This document shows, piece after piece, positions 36,555-45,210 of a stretch of 64,000 bases of DNA (positions within the stretch are counted from its first letter, which is position 1; each line of letters begins with the position of its first letter). A program made the translations under genes and the position numbers. The stretch spans positions 620,001 to 684,000 of the forward strand of contig OZ244118.1 of NCBI GenBank assembly GCA_965215765.1. Direction: 5' to 3'. Source of the stretch: G965212025 sp965215765. Lineage in GTDB: Bacteria; Pseudomonadota; Gammaproteobacteria; Poriferisulfidales; Oxydemutatoraceae. The notes beneath the pieces are model-generated. The model made no database searches. It was not told the DNA's origin and worked only from the letters and a program-made list of their open reading frames with translations.

Positions 36555-37130
36555 TTTGAGGTGTCAAAAGAATGTCAAGTGATGAAATTCTTGCCAGGAA
36601 TATCTCGGTTAAGCTTGAGGTTCGTCCCATGTTTTTTACCAGGGTATGGTTACTGAACCTTTCTGTTGCGACCTGGTCTTTCTCATAAACGATTGCCACA
36701 TTAAATAACCGAGCGAGAATATTCATGCCTTGGTCGATGACTACTTAAGTCTGAGAAACAAGGCTGGCCACGTTTCAGACTTTACGATGAAGCAGTTTAG
36801 GTGCTGGTTTGTCTTGATTGGACTTCAGCTCCACTTGAAAGCATCAGGCATTTTTTCACTTACTAAAACAATGCCGGAAAAATGGTACGAGAAATGCATA
36901 CCGAGAATATTTCAGTACATGTTGGTGTGCTGTGATCAATGTGCCGAGCTGTAAGAATTTTGGAAACTGCTTGAGAGTTTGCATGATTTATTCACTGCTC
37001 GGTGGTTTCAAAGTGAAAACAATGAATCTGGCTGCGGGGGCGTAAAAAAGACTGTAACCCCTGACGTTCCATTCTCTAAGCCGGTTATTTCGGTGGATGT
37101 CAAAATGGTAACCTGATGCTGCATCACATG
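36555..37130 (+). pseudogene. degenerate amgK 3' half joined to murU 5' end
   Basis: The DNA aligns with the second half of the intact amgK at 42385 (for example GACTACTTAAGTCTGAG and GTTTCAGACTTTACGATG) but has stops and indels, and the catalytic HGDYHSRN part is lost. From about 37010 it aligns with the first ~110 bp of murU (GCCGGTTATTTCGGTGG kept), then joins RHS sequence. No product is expected. Confidence 0.82.
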
Positions 37131-37880
37131 GTGTTTGACAGATTGCCGAGTGATGCCATCGTGGTTTCGCTCCCACTTTTTAGAACAGAGGAGTCAGAGA
37201 CGATCGCGTCCACGCGCTAGATATTCAGCGAGACACTGCAGCCGACCCCTGAGCACTTTTCTGAAGGTTTTGTCGGCAGTCGGTTTAGGACACACAGGTA
37301 ACTTGTCTGCGAGCGTATAAAAGAAACCACGTAAAAGAACAGTTGTTTTGTCGGGTTCATGATGAGAAAACCCGCGCAATGCGAGTTGTGGGCACTGTTG
37401 CATCAAGGCTTGAAGGAGACGATGGTGAAATGCTTGGCCTAGTTAGCCGCATGACCATAAAGTCAAGGTGGAGTTCCATGCGGGCGTGGGGAGCCGACTA
37501 CAGACAGCACAGTTGCGTAGTATCTCAAGTAGTGCTTGATGTGGTGGTTTGGCGATGTAATTCAAGCCTGAGGGTTGCAGCTTTGGTCTTTAGGTCAGTC
37601 GGAAGCGTTCTCGGAGGCTTTCAGGGCGGTCAAGGTTTCTATGTTTGTTGTCAGCTATGAAGGCGGCTCTTTTGCGGATTACATTGCTGAGGCATGCGCT
37701 TGGGAGCACGATTTTCTGAACAGCTTTTACCGGTACGCCTCGCCTGGCAACACTGCCGTGTGTACACATTTTTTTCACATGGAACCGATGAGCTTGCCAA
37801 TTAGCGCAATGCCGTTGTTGCCGCCCCATTTGCGGTCAGTGCCATGTTTCCTGACCTGTGCCCGCTCTCGGGACTTTTAA
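37131..37880 (+). pseudogene. RHS gene remnant, copy A
   Basis: Segments align in order with the RHS gene at about 28265-28680 and then, after a large internal deletion, 30640-30903. Retained phrases include TTTCTGAAGGTTTTGTCGGC and CACGATTTTCTGAACAGC. Numerous stops and frameshifts are present. The junction with murU 5' sequence lies just left of 37131. Confidence 0.85.
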
Positions 37881-37974
37881 GCCCGGACGCACATCAATGA
37901 GCCGTGCATGGGCATAGTGAAGGCGCACCACAAGACGCACCACGAGGCGCATCGGGGAACTCCATTTCAGACAG

Positions 37975-38270
37975 TGGCTGAGGCATGCGCTTGGGAGCAC
38001 GATTTTCTGAACAGCTTTTACCGGTACGCCTCGCCTGGCAACACTGCCGTGTGTACACATGTTTTTTCACATGGAACCGGTGAGCTTGCCAATTACGCGC
38101 AATGCCGTTGTTGCCGCCCCATTTGCGGTCAGTGCCATGTTTCCTGACCTGTGCCCGCTCTCGGAACTTTAAGCCCGGACCCACATCAATGAGCCGTGCA
38201 TGGGCATAGTGAAGGCGCACCACATGACGCACCACGAGGCGCATCGGGGAACTCCATTTCAGACAAAAGT
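37975..38270 (+). pseudogene. RHS 3'-end remnant, tandem copy A'
   Basis: This is a near-identical direct repeat (offset about 286 bp) of 37689-37960, carrying the last ~200 bp of RHS-derived sequence plus the CACCACAAGGCA-type flank. It leads into the promoter for the next secreted gene. Confidence 0.85.
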
Positions 38271-38303
38271 GCTCTTGGTGGAATGGCTTTGCTGACACAG
38301 AGG

Positions 38304-38480
38304 TTGACAGTTGAGATTAATTGACGCAAAATATACTAAATAGCAGGTCTTATGAGAGTGGTGCCGCGTTCAACGGTGCTTCATCAGGAGCCGAAAAGGC
38401 GAAAGTTCATAGTGGGCTTTAGTCATGCACCTTGGTTTGCTGTCCGGTAGCAGGGGTGAGGGTTTTATTAGGAGAAACGT
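38304..38480 (+). promoter_or_regulatory. promoter plus conserved structured 5' leader, copy 4
   Basis: TTGACA (38304-38309), 17-bp spacer, CAAAAT (38327-38332). Hairpins are GCC-GAAA-AGGC, AGTTCA-TAG-TGGGCT (two G-U pairs) and CTG-TCCGG-TAG. TTAGGAG precedes the ATG at 38481. Confidence 0.7.
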
Positions 38481-39434
38481 ATGAAATTCAAAGAAATTTT
38501 AAAGCAGTGTGTTTTGGTGGCCGTTGTGTTTGGGCTGGCAGGAGGTGCGCAGGCACAGACACGGGCACCGTATCCAGTAGAAACAATGTTTATTAACGAG
38601 AGTTTGAAAAACTACAAAACTTACTTAAATAGCGGGCCGAGTGTGGGTGGTGTTCCTGTTGGTTTTCCTTTTATCACGGCACCTGGTCTTCTGAGTGGCA
38701 CTGATGACATGCACGTTGCCCCTGGACATCTTGTGAGAGATGTTGTCACAAATGCCGTCATTCACGGAAATCGTTTTCCGCCTAATGATCTTGGCGGTTT
38801 TACCGGAATAGAGGTTCAGGGACTATTGAATGACAGGGCGCGTGATGAGGCGGGGGTAGATGCACCTGTAATGAGTGCTTTCAGCTTCTCCGGAGCTGTC
38901 GTGGACGCTGCGGCTGTGCATGAACATGTTGTGATTGACCTTGCAAGAGATCACGTCGCATCACAAAGCACTGGCGCGGCTAGCACAGGTATGGGTGGTC
39001 TTGCCGTGCCAACTAGGTTGGTCAAACGGCTCAGGAATGGTGAGTGGAAAGGTTTTGACCATGGATCTGCTGGTACCGTGAGACATGCGCAAAGGGTTAG
39101 TCCTGACCATTGCCCTCCACCCAATCACGAGTCTTGGATAGAGACACTTAATGGGCTAATACCTGGAAGTCCCCGAAGACATATTAGTTGCATCAGGGTG
39201 ACCATAGTTCATCATGGCATGTACGATGCAGATGAACGCCGACACATTCTGTCTGACCCAATTATGGGGGTTGAACACGCAATGAACCCTGATCTTCAGC
39301 TTGCGCATGCCAGCGCGGGTGGCAGCAGCACTGGCGGCGGTTCAGCCGGAGCTTGGACGATCATGGCATTGTTGATGGTACTTGGCTTGTCAATGTTGAG
39401 ATACAGGAGAGTCACAGTCCGCAGTGATCTGTAA
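38481..39434 (+). CDS. secreted protein with C-terminal sorting-like tail (paralog a)
   Basis: 317 residues with the shared signal peptide (MKFKEILKQCVLVAVVFGLA, cleavage near AQAQ). The mature part aligns with the 41217 protein over its length: MFINESLKNYKTYLNSG, then AFSFSGAVVDAA, VIDLARD, RLVKRLRNGEWKGFDHGSAG and a cysteine pair in CP...SCIRVTIVHHGMYDADE. The WKGFDHG and GMYDADE pattern resembles choice-of-anchor-U domains. The tail is Gly/Ser-rich, then GSAGAWTIMALLMVLGLSML, then RYRR and seven more residues. Histidine is unusually frequent. Followed by a strong terminator. Probably surface-exposed. Confidence 0.78.
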   Translation: MKFKEILKQCVLVAVVFGLAGGAQAQTRAPYPVETMFINESLKNYKTYLNSGPSVGGVPVGFPFITAPGLLSGTDDMHVAPGHLVRDVVTNAVIHGNRFPPNDLGGFTGIEVQGLLNDRARDEAGVDAPVMSAFSFSGAVVDAAAVHEHVVIDLARDHVASQSTGAASTGMGGLAVPTRLVKRLRNGEWKGFDHGSAGTVRHAQRVSPDHCPPPNHESWIETLNGLIPGSPRRHISCIRVTIVHHGMYDADERRHILSDPIMGVEHAMNPDLQLAHASAGGSSTGGGSAGAWTIMALLMVLGLSMLRYRRVTVRSDL

Positions 39435-39456
39435 CTAGCCTAAACTAAGGAAGAAA

Positions 39457-39486
39457 GGCGGGTGCTTCGATACCCGCCTTTTTTTT
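39457..39486 (+). terminator. rho-independent terminator
   Basis: GGCGGGT (39457-39463) pairs with ACCCGCC (39472-39478) and is followed by eight T residues. Same element as at 36429. Confidence 0.92.
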
Positions 39487-39599
39487 GTCTTTTTTATTTA
39501 AGCAGCAGTCTTGAACAAGCACTCGGATGGCTGGCTTCAAAGTTTTTGTGGAACAATCAAGTTTTACTTTTGAACTTTCAGATTTCTGGCATCAAAAAG

Positions 39600-40140
39600 A
39601 GCAGCAAATGATGAAATTCCTGCCCAAGAATGTTTCGGTTCAGTCCAATGGTTTGGCTCATGTTTATTATCAAGATATGGCTACCGAACCTTTCTGTTAC
39701 GACCTGGGCTTTTTCTTAAACGATTGCCACATCAAATAACCGAGTAAGAATATTCAGGTCTTGGTTGATGACTACTTGAGTCTGAGAAGTATGGCTGACC
39801 GTGTTTCAGGCTTTACGATGAATTGGTTCAGGTGCTGGTTTGTCTTGATGGGGATCTTAGTGCCATTTGAAAGCATCAGGCATATTTTTTCACTTGCTAA
39901 ACAAGGCCGGAAAAATGGGACGAGAAAGGTGTACCGAGAATATTCCAGTACATGTTTGTGTGCTGTGATCAATGTGCCGAGCTGTAAGAGTTTTGGAAAC
40001 TGCTTGAGAGTTTGCACGATTTATTCACTGGCACGGTGATTTCAAAGTGAAAACAATGATTCCGGGTACGGGCTCCTGACGTGCCATTCCCTAAGCCGGT
40101 TATTACGGTGGATGTCAAGATGGTAACCTGATGCTGCATC
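39600..40140 (+). pseudogene. degenerate amgK 3' half joined to murU 5' end, second copy
   Basis: Colinear with 36555-37130 and about 80-85% similar by eye. A short remnant of the HGDYHSRN region survives as AATGTTTCGGTTCAGTCC. Stops interrupt it. Murein-recycling function is lost. The murU piece ends near 40135, where RHS sequence begins. Confidence 0.82.
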
Positions 40141-41010
40141 CCATGGTGTATGACAGATTGCCGAGGAAAGCCATCGTGACTTCGTTCGCCACTTTCAGTA
40201 CGGTTGGGTCAGGCACGTGGCCAAGTGCTGGATATTCAGCGAGGCGAGAGCAGTCGAACCACCGTGGAGCACATTTCTGAAGGTTTTGTCGGCAGGTGGG
40301 TCTACAACACACAAGACAAGCTGCTGGCACCCATGGCTTGTGGATGAGCGGATAAAAGAAACCACGCAAAAGGATTGCCGTTTTGCCGGGTTCGTGATGG
40401 GAAAAGCCGCGCAATGCGAGTTGTAGGCACTACTGTATCAAGCCTGAGGGAGATGAGGCGAATGCCGGGTCTGGTTCGCCGCGTGACCTTGAAGTCAAGG
40501 AGGAGTTCCGTGCGGGCGTGGGGAGCCGACTGCAGCAGCACAACTGCGCAGTATTTCAAGCAGTGCTGGAGGTGGATGGCTGGGGCGACGGGTTTCAAGC
40601 CTGAGGGTTGCAGCTTTGGTCTTTAGAGCCAGCAGGTAGCGTTCTCGGAGGCTTTCAGGGCGGTCAGGGCTTCTCTGTTTGAGGCCAGGTATGAAGACGG
40701 CTCCTTTGCTGGATTACCTGGTTGAGGCATACGCTTGGGATGACGATTTTCTGAACAGCTTTTATCGGTACGCCTTGCTTGGCAACACTGCCTTGAGTAC
40801 GCATGTTTTTGCGCACGGAATCAGTGAGCTTGGCAATTCCACGAATGCCGCCCCATTTGCAGTCAGTGCCATGTTCCCTGACTGCGCACGCGCTCATGAC
40901 TTTTAAGCTTGGTCGCACATCAATGAGCACAACATGGAAATGGGTGAAGGCGTACCACAAGACGCACCACAAGGTGCATCGGGGAACTCCATTTCAGACA
41001 ATAGTGGTCT
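40141..41010 (+). pseudogene. RHS gene remnant, copy B
   Basis: Parallel to 37131-37880, with the same internal deletion joining the 28.6-kb region of RHS to its 30.64-kb region. The shared deletion point shows that copies A and B descend from one already-deleted ancestor. Ends with the CACCACAAGGTGC flank. Confidence 0.85.
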
Positions 41011-41038
41011 TGAGGGAATGGCTTTGCTGATACCGCGG

Positions 41039-41216
41039 TTGACAGTTGAGATTAATTGACGCAAAATATGCCAAATAGTCAGGTCTTGTGAGAGAGGTGC
41101 TGCGTTCAGCGGTGCTTCATCAGGAGCCGAAAAGGCGAAAGTTCATAGTGAGCTTTGGTCGTGCGCCTCGGCTTCCTGTCGGGTAGCGGGGGTTAGGGTT
41201 TTATTAGGAGAAACGT
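41039..41216 (+). promoter_or_regulatory. promoter plus conserved structured 5' leader, copy 5
   Basis: TTGACA (41039-41044), 17-bp spacer, CAAAAT (41062-41067). The second hairpin reads AGTTCA-TAG-TGAGCT: compared with copy 4, one G-U pair has become A-U, preserving pairing. TTAGGAG precedes the ATG at 41217. Confidence 0.7.
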
Positions 41217-42140
41217 ATGAGATTCAAAGAAATTTTAAAGCAGTGTGTTTTGGTGTCCATTATGTTTGGGCTGGCAGGAAGTGCGCAGGCTCAGCAACTG
41301 TCTCAACAAGATTTTATCGAGCTGACTTTGATGCACTACGGAAATTACTTGAACAAAGGACCTGCTGATGAGAATGGTAATCATCCTGGTCGTCCTGTTA
41401 TCAAGGCGCTTGGTCTCGTGAGTGACCCTGACAATAAGGACATTGCCCCTGGACCTATGGTGAGAGAAGTTGTTAAAAATGCCCTCGCTACCGGAGTTCC
41501 TATTTCGCCTGGTAGTCTTGGCGGTTTTTCCCCGGAAGCGGTTCAGGCACTATTGACTCAAAAGGCGCGTTCCGAGTCGGGGTTAGTTGCACTTGTAACG
41601 AGTGCTTACAGCTTCTCGGGAACTGCCGTGGACACTGCGTCTAACGAGGAATATATTGTGATTAACCTTTCAAGAGATAAAATCGCTAACCCAAACGGAG
41701 GTTTACGTGGCCTTGTCGTGCCAACCCGTTTGGTCAAACGGCTCAAGAGTGGTGAGTGGAAAGGTTTTGACCATGGATCTGCTGGTACCGTGAGCTATGC
41801 GAAAGCGCTTGATAATGACGATTGTCCTAACCCCAATAATTTGGATGTCTGGAACTTGGCAGGTGATGGGCTAATACCTGCAAGTTTAGCAATGCCTGTT
41901 AGTTGCGTCAGGTTGTCCATAACTCATAATGGCATGTACGATGCAGATGAAAAATCATACGTTCTGTCTGACCCAGTTATGGGGGTTGAAGAGGGAAAGA
42001 ACCCGGATCTTCAGCTTGCGCATGAAAGCGCGGGTAGCGGCGGCGGCTCAGCCGGGGTCTGGACGATCATGGCGTTGCTGACGATACTTGCCTTGCCAAT
42101 GTTGAGACGCAGGAGAGTCGCAGTCCGTAGTGAGCTGTAA
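41217..42140 (+). CDS. secreted protein with C-terminal sorting-like tail (paralog b)
   Basis: 307 residues, shared signal peptide (MRFKEILKQCVLVSIMFGLA, cleavage near AQAQ), about 50% identical by eye to the 38481 protein. It keeps LVTSAYSFSGTAVDTA, VINLSRD, RLVKRLKSGEWKGFDHGSAG and CVRLSITHNGMYDADEKSY. The tail is GSGGGSAGVWTIMALLTILA, then an RRRR cluster and VAVRSEL at the very end. It sits directly upstream of the only intact amgK, separated by a strong terminator and about 190 bp. Confidence 0.8.
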   Translation: MRFKEILKQCVLVSIMFGLAGSAQAQQLSQQDFIELTLMHYGNYLNKGPADENGNHPGRPVIKALGLVSDPDNKDIAPGPMVREVVKNALATGVPISPGSLGGFSPEAVQALLTQKARSESGLVALVTSAYSFSGTAVDTASNEEYIVINLSRDKIANPNGGLRGLVVPTRLVKRLKSGEWKGFDHGSAGTVSYAKALDNDDCPNPNNLDVWNLAGDGLIPASLAMPVSCVRLSITHNGMYDADEKSYVLSDPVMGVEEGKNPDLQLAHESAGSGGGSAGVWTIMALLTILALPMLRRRRVAVRSEL

Positions 42141-42162
42141 CTAACTCAGACTAAGGAAGAAA

Positions 42163-42191
42163 GGCGGGTGCTTCGGTACCCGCCTTTTTTT
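42163..42191 (+). terminator. rho-independent terminator with UUCG loop
   Basis: GGCGGGTGC (42163-42171) pairs with GTACCCGCC (42176-42184, one G-U) around a TTCG tetraloop, followed by seven T residues. Confidence 0.93.
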
Positions 42192-42384
42192 GTCTTCTTT
42201 ATTTAAGCATCCGTCTTGAACAAGCACTCGGATGGCTGGCTTCAAAGCACTTGTGTAACAATTCAGTTTACTCTTGTCCTTTCAGGTTTCTGGCATCAAA
42301 AAGAGCAGCGAGTGATAAAATTCCCAAGGTTTATTCAGGGATGACCCGTAGCGGTTTTTCTTTTCATTCCGCCTAAGGTTCTTG

Positions 42385-43380
42385 ATGATGAATGCGGAAA
42401 GGCAAAAGCAAATCCATCTGTGGCTCCGCGATACATTAGGTGAAAGGTTCAGTATTTCAGGACTAACGGGAGACGCCAGCTTCAGAAAATACTACAGAAT
42501 CAAAACATCAGTTCAGAGCTTCGTGCTCATGGATGCTGACCACGAAGAGGAAAATCTGCGGCAATTTGTGTTCGTCAGCAAACGCTTGCAGAGTTCCGGG
42601 TTACATGTTCCGACCATTGAACATGCGGACTTTCAGAAAAACCTGCTACTTCTGGAGGATCTCGGTGACCAACTACTGTTGAGTTGCATCAATGATGCCA
42701 ATGCCGGGTATTTCTACCGACAAGCCATTCAAGACCTTTTACTCATCCAGAAGACCAGCACTGACAAGCTTTTACCTTATGGTGAAAGCAAGCTTCAAGA
42801 GGAGATGTCCATATTCAGGGATTGGTTGTGTGAGAAATATTTGGGTTACCGCTTTTCCTCAGCAGATGACCGTGTTTTCAAGAGTACCGGACAAATCCTG
42901 GTTGAAAACGCCCTGTCGCAGCCACAAGTTTTCGTCCACGGAGATTACCATTCCAGGAATATTCTGGTTCAGTCCGATGGCTTGGCTCATATTGATTACC
43001 AGGATGCGGTTACCGGGCCACTCTGTTATGACCTGGTTTCTCTCCTGAAGGATTGCTACATCAAATGGCCGAACGGGAAGATTGAGGCCTGGATTGATGA
43101 CTACCTGAGTCTGAGGAACAGGGCCGGTCATGTTTCAGACTTCACGATTAGGCAGTTCAGGCGCTGGTTTGACCTGATGGGACTTCAGCGGCATTTGAAA
43201 GCATCAGGCATATTTTGTCGCTTGCTGAAACGGGACGGGAAAAGTGGCTACCTGAAAGACGTGCCGAGAGTATTTCAGCACATGTTGGTGTGCTGTGATC
43301 AATACGCCGAACTGCATGAGTTTCGGAAACTGCTTGGGCGTTTGTACGATTTATTCACTGACACGGTGGTTTCGAAGTGA
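42385..43380 (+). CDS. amgK: AmgK-type sugar kinase (MurNAc/GlcNAc anomeric kinase), intact
   Basis: This is a 331-residue member of the aminoglycoside-phosphotransferase fold. AmgK phosphorylates the anomeric carbon of N-acetylmuramate during peptidoglycan recycling. The catalytic loop HGDYHSRN is near residues 185-192 and the metal-binding aspartate in HIDYQDAVTGPLCYDLVS near 203. The N-lobe carries LTGDASFRKYYRI. ATG 42385 follows AAGG; a TTG sits one codon upstream. The stop overlaps a GTG, TTCGAAGTGAAGGCG, the remains of the ancestral amgK/murU overlap, but the murU that begins there is broken after about 12 codons. This is the only amgK copy of five with a complete reading frame. Confidence 0.85.
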   Translation: MMNAERQKQIHLWLRDTLGERFSISGLTGDASFRKYYRIKTSVQSFVLMDADHEEENLRQFVFVSKRLQSSGLHVPTIEHADFQKNLLLLEDLGDQLLLSCINDANAGYFYRQAIQDLLLIQKTSTDKLLPYGESKLQEEMSIFRDWLCEKYLGYRFSSADDRVFKSTGQILVENALSQPQVFVHGDYHSRNILVQSDGLAHIDYQDAVTGPLCYDLVSLLKDCYIKWPNGKIEAWIDDYLSLRNRAGHVSDFTIRQFRRWFDLMGLQRHLKASGIFCRLLKRDGKSGYLKDVPRVFQHMLVCCDQYAELHEFRKLLGRLYDLFTDTVVSK

Positions 43381-43889
43381 AGGCGATGATTCTGGCCGCC
43401 GGGCACGGGAAAAGTGACTACCTGAAGAAGTCGGTTATTTCTGTGTGCGAAAAATGAAAATTCAATGCCATTTTTCACGGTTTATGAAAGATTGCCGAAG
43501 AAAGCTATTGTGGTTTCGTCACCACTTTCAGTACGAGCGGGGCAAGCGGGTGAAAGCAATGATTCTGGCCGCCGGGTACGGGAAAAGTGGCTACCTGAAA
43601 GACGTGCCAAGAGTATTTCAGCACATGCTGGTGTGCTGTGATCAATACGCCGAGCTGCATGGGTTTCGGAAACTGCTTGGGCGTTTGTACGGTTTATTCA
43701 CTGACACGGTGGTTTCGAAGTGAAAGCAATGATTCTGGCCACCGGGCGCGGAAAAAGTGGCTACCTGAAAGACGTGCCAAGAGTATTTCAGCACATGCTG
43801 GTGTGCTGTGATCAATACGCCGAGCTGCATGGGTTTCGGAAACTGCTTGGGTGTTTGTACGGTTTATTCACTGACACGGTGGTTTCGAA
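43381..43889 (+). repeat. amgK-tail/murU-start shuffled repeats, block 1
   Basis: Between amgK and murU lie one unit containing a murU start joined to a ~60-bp RHS fragment (near 43490-43545) and two units joining a murU start (ATGATTCTGGCC) to the last ~130 bp of amgK. Switch points lie at short shared words such as GGGAAAAGTGGCTACCTGAA. No intact gene inside. Confidence 0.85.
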
Positions 43890-44558
43890 GTGAAGGCAAT
43901 GATTCTGGCTGCCGGGCGTGGGATAAGACTGCAACCCTTGACGCGCCATATCCCGAAGCCGGTTATTTCGGTGGGTGGCGAGATGTTAATTGAAAGGCAT
44001 ATTCGCAAGCTCGCGCAGACCGGTTACAGTGAGGTCATCATCAACGTCTCATACTTGGCCGATGTCATCAAACAAAAAGTTGGTTACGGCGAACGCCACG
44101 GTATACGGATCATTTACTCGGATGAAGGGAATTGTCCTTTGAACACCGGTGGCGGGGTCAAAAACGCTTTGGGCAAGCTTGGTCACTCCCCGTTCTTACT
44201 TGTTAGTGCAGACGTGTTTACCGATTGGAATTTTTCAACGATCAACTTGCAACAAAATGTTTCCGGGCACTTGTTTCTGGTGAAGCGCAGCGGTGAAGCG
44301 CGTGAAAACTATTTTTCAATTGTTGATGGCAAAGTGATCAGAGACTCGGCACAGGGATTGGTCTACGCCGGAATTGGGGTATTCAGGCCTCAAATCTTTG
44401 CAGATATTGGAAAACAGGTTTTTCCCCTGAGGGAAGTTCTGGACTGTGCTGCTTTGAACAAGTCCCTTGGTGGAGAAGTGTACGATGGCTGCATATTGGA
44501 TGTTGGCACCGTCGGCGGCCTCAGCGAGGCAAGGAGACGCTCAGTCTATGTCAAGTAA
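43890..44558 (+). CDS. murU: MurU-type nucleotidyltransferase, intact (copy 1)
   Basis: 222 residues, GTG start overlapping the stop of the preceding amgK-tail repeat (GTGA). MurU makes UDP-MurNAc from MurNAc-1-phosphate, bypassing de novo synthesis. The NTP-binding signature LAAGRGIRLQPLTRHIPKP is complete, followed by VGGEMLIERHIRKL and INVSYLADVI. The metal site usually written NGD appears as SADVFTDWNF. The C-terminal stretch DGCILDVGTVGGLSEARR is typical. It forms a functional pair with the amgK at 42385, though ~510 bp now separates them. Confidence 0.85.
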   Translation: MKAMILAAGRGIRLQPLTRHIPKPVISVGGEMLIERHIRKLAQTGYSEVIINVSYLADVIKQKVGYGERHGIRIIYSDEGNCPLNTGGGVKNALGKLGHSPFLLVSADVFTDWNFSTINLQQNVSGHLFLVKRSGEARENYFSIVDGKVIRDSAQGLVYAGIGVFRPQIFADIGKQVFPLREVLDCAALNKSLGGEVYDGCILDVGTVGGLSEARRRSVYVK

Positions 44559-44619
44559 GCCCCGTCATGATTTTTGCCGGGCTTGTCGTCTGCGTGTCAT
44601 CCGATCCTGTTGCCTTGTG

Positions 44620-45210
44620 CTCATTGCTCGCTGTGTGTGCTCAAGAATTAGACAGTTTCAGATTGACGAGCATAAATTCCCTAGTCTGGCTTTTGACTAC
44701 GATCGTCAAAAGGAGAGGGTAACCATGAAGTCACTGATGCGTTTGTTTGCCAGGGGCTTCCATGCTTGCGTGTTGCTCGTCTTCCGGTGTGTCGGTTGGG
44801 TGGCGTTTGCTTCCGGAAGGACCGCTCCGTGCCGCTTTGAAAAATGCGCCTACTGACTAGCCCTGCCAAGCACCACCTTGCTGTGCGTCAGTCTTCGGTT
44901 AAAAACCCTTCTTGCCAAGATGGGTGTCTGCTTCAAAGCGACAGAAGTATCGAGAGGGAAAGCGGTTACAATATAGGCAGGAAGATGGCGGGTTCGCTGA
45001 ATATTTCCTGGTTTAGAGTCTCTGGAGCTTGCGGTGACAGATGCATAAATGTAGCACCAGAAGCACGGCTGTGGACGGAGGTAATTGCCAACACGCTTGC
45101 TCCTTATGGATTGTGGGCTTTCGCTTAATTGAAGGGCAGAACGTTAAATGAAGTTAATTGGAAAATTCTTGTTTCTGGTCTTAATCAGCTTTCTGTCGGC
45201 CGTACATGGG
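44620..45210. repeat. murU 3' flank and signal-peptide region, copy 1
   Basis: About 590 bp match 50320-50905 at roughly 95%. The unit runs from just after murU through the small frame at 44725 to the signal peptide start of the next secreted gene. Apart from the small frame I see no gene between 44559 and 45147. Confidence 0.88.
44725..44856 (+). CDS. possible 43-residue small membrane peptide
   Basis: ATG preceded by GGAGAGG at good spacing; the product MKSLMRLFARGFHACVLLVF continues to ...CRFEKCAY. The profile is a basic N terminus and one hydrophobic stretch, like a small membrane peptide or a truncated signal sequence. In the related copy at 50424 an extra base shifts the frame and extends it to 97 residues. 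This inconsistency argues that it may be a gene remnant. Confidence 0.35.
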   Translation: MKSLMRLFARGFHACVLLVFRCVGWVAFASGRTAPCRFEKCAY

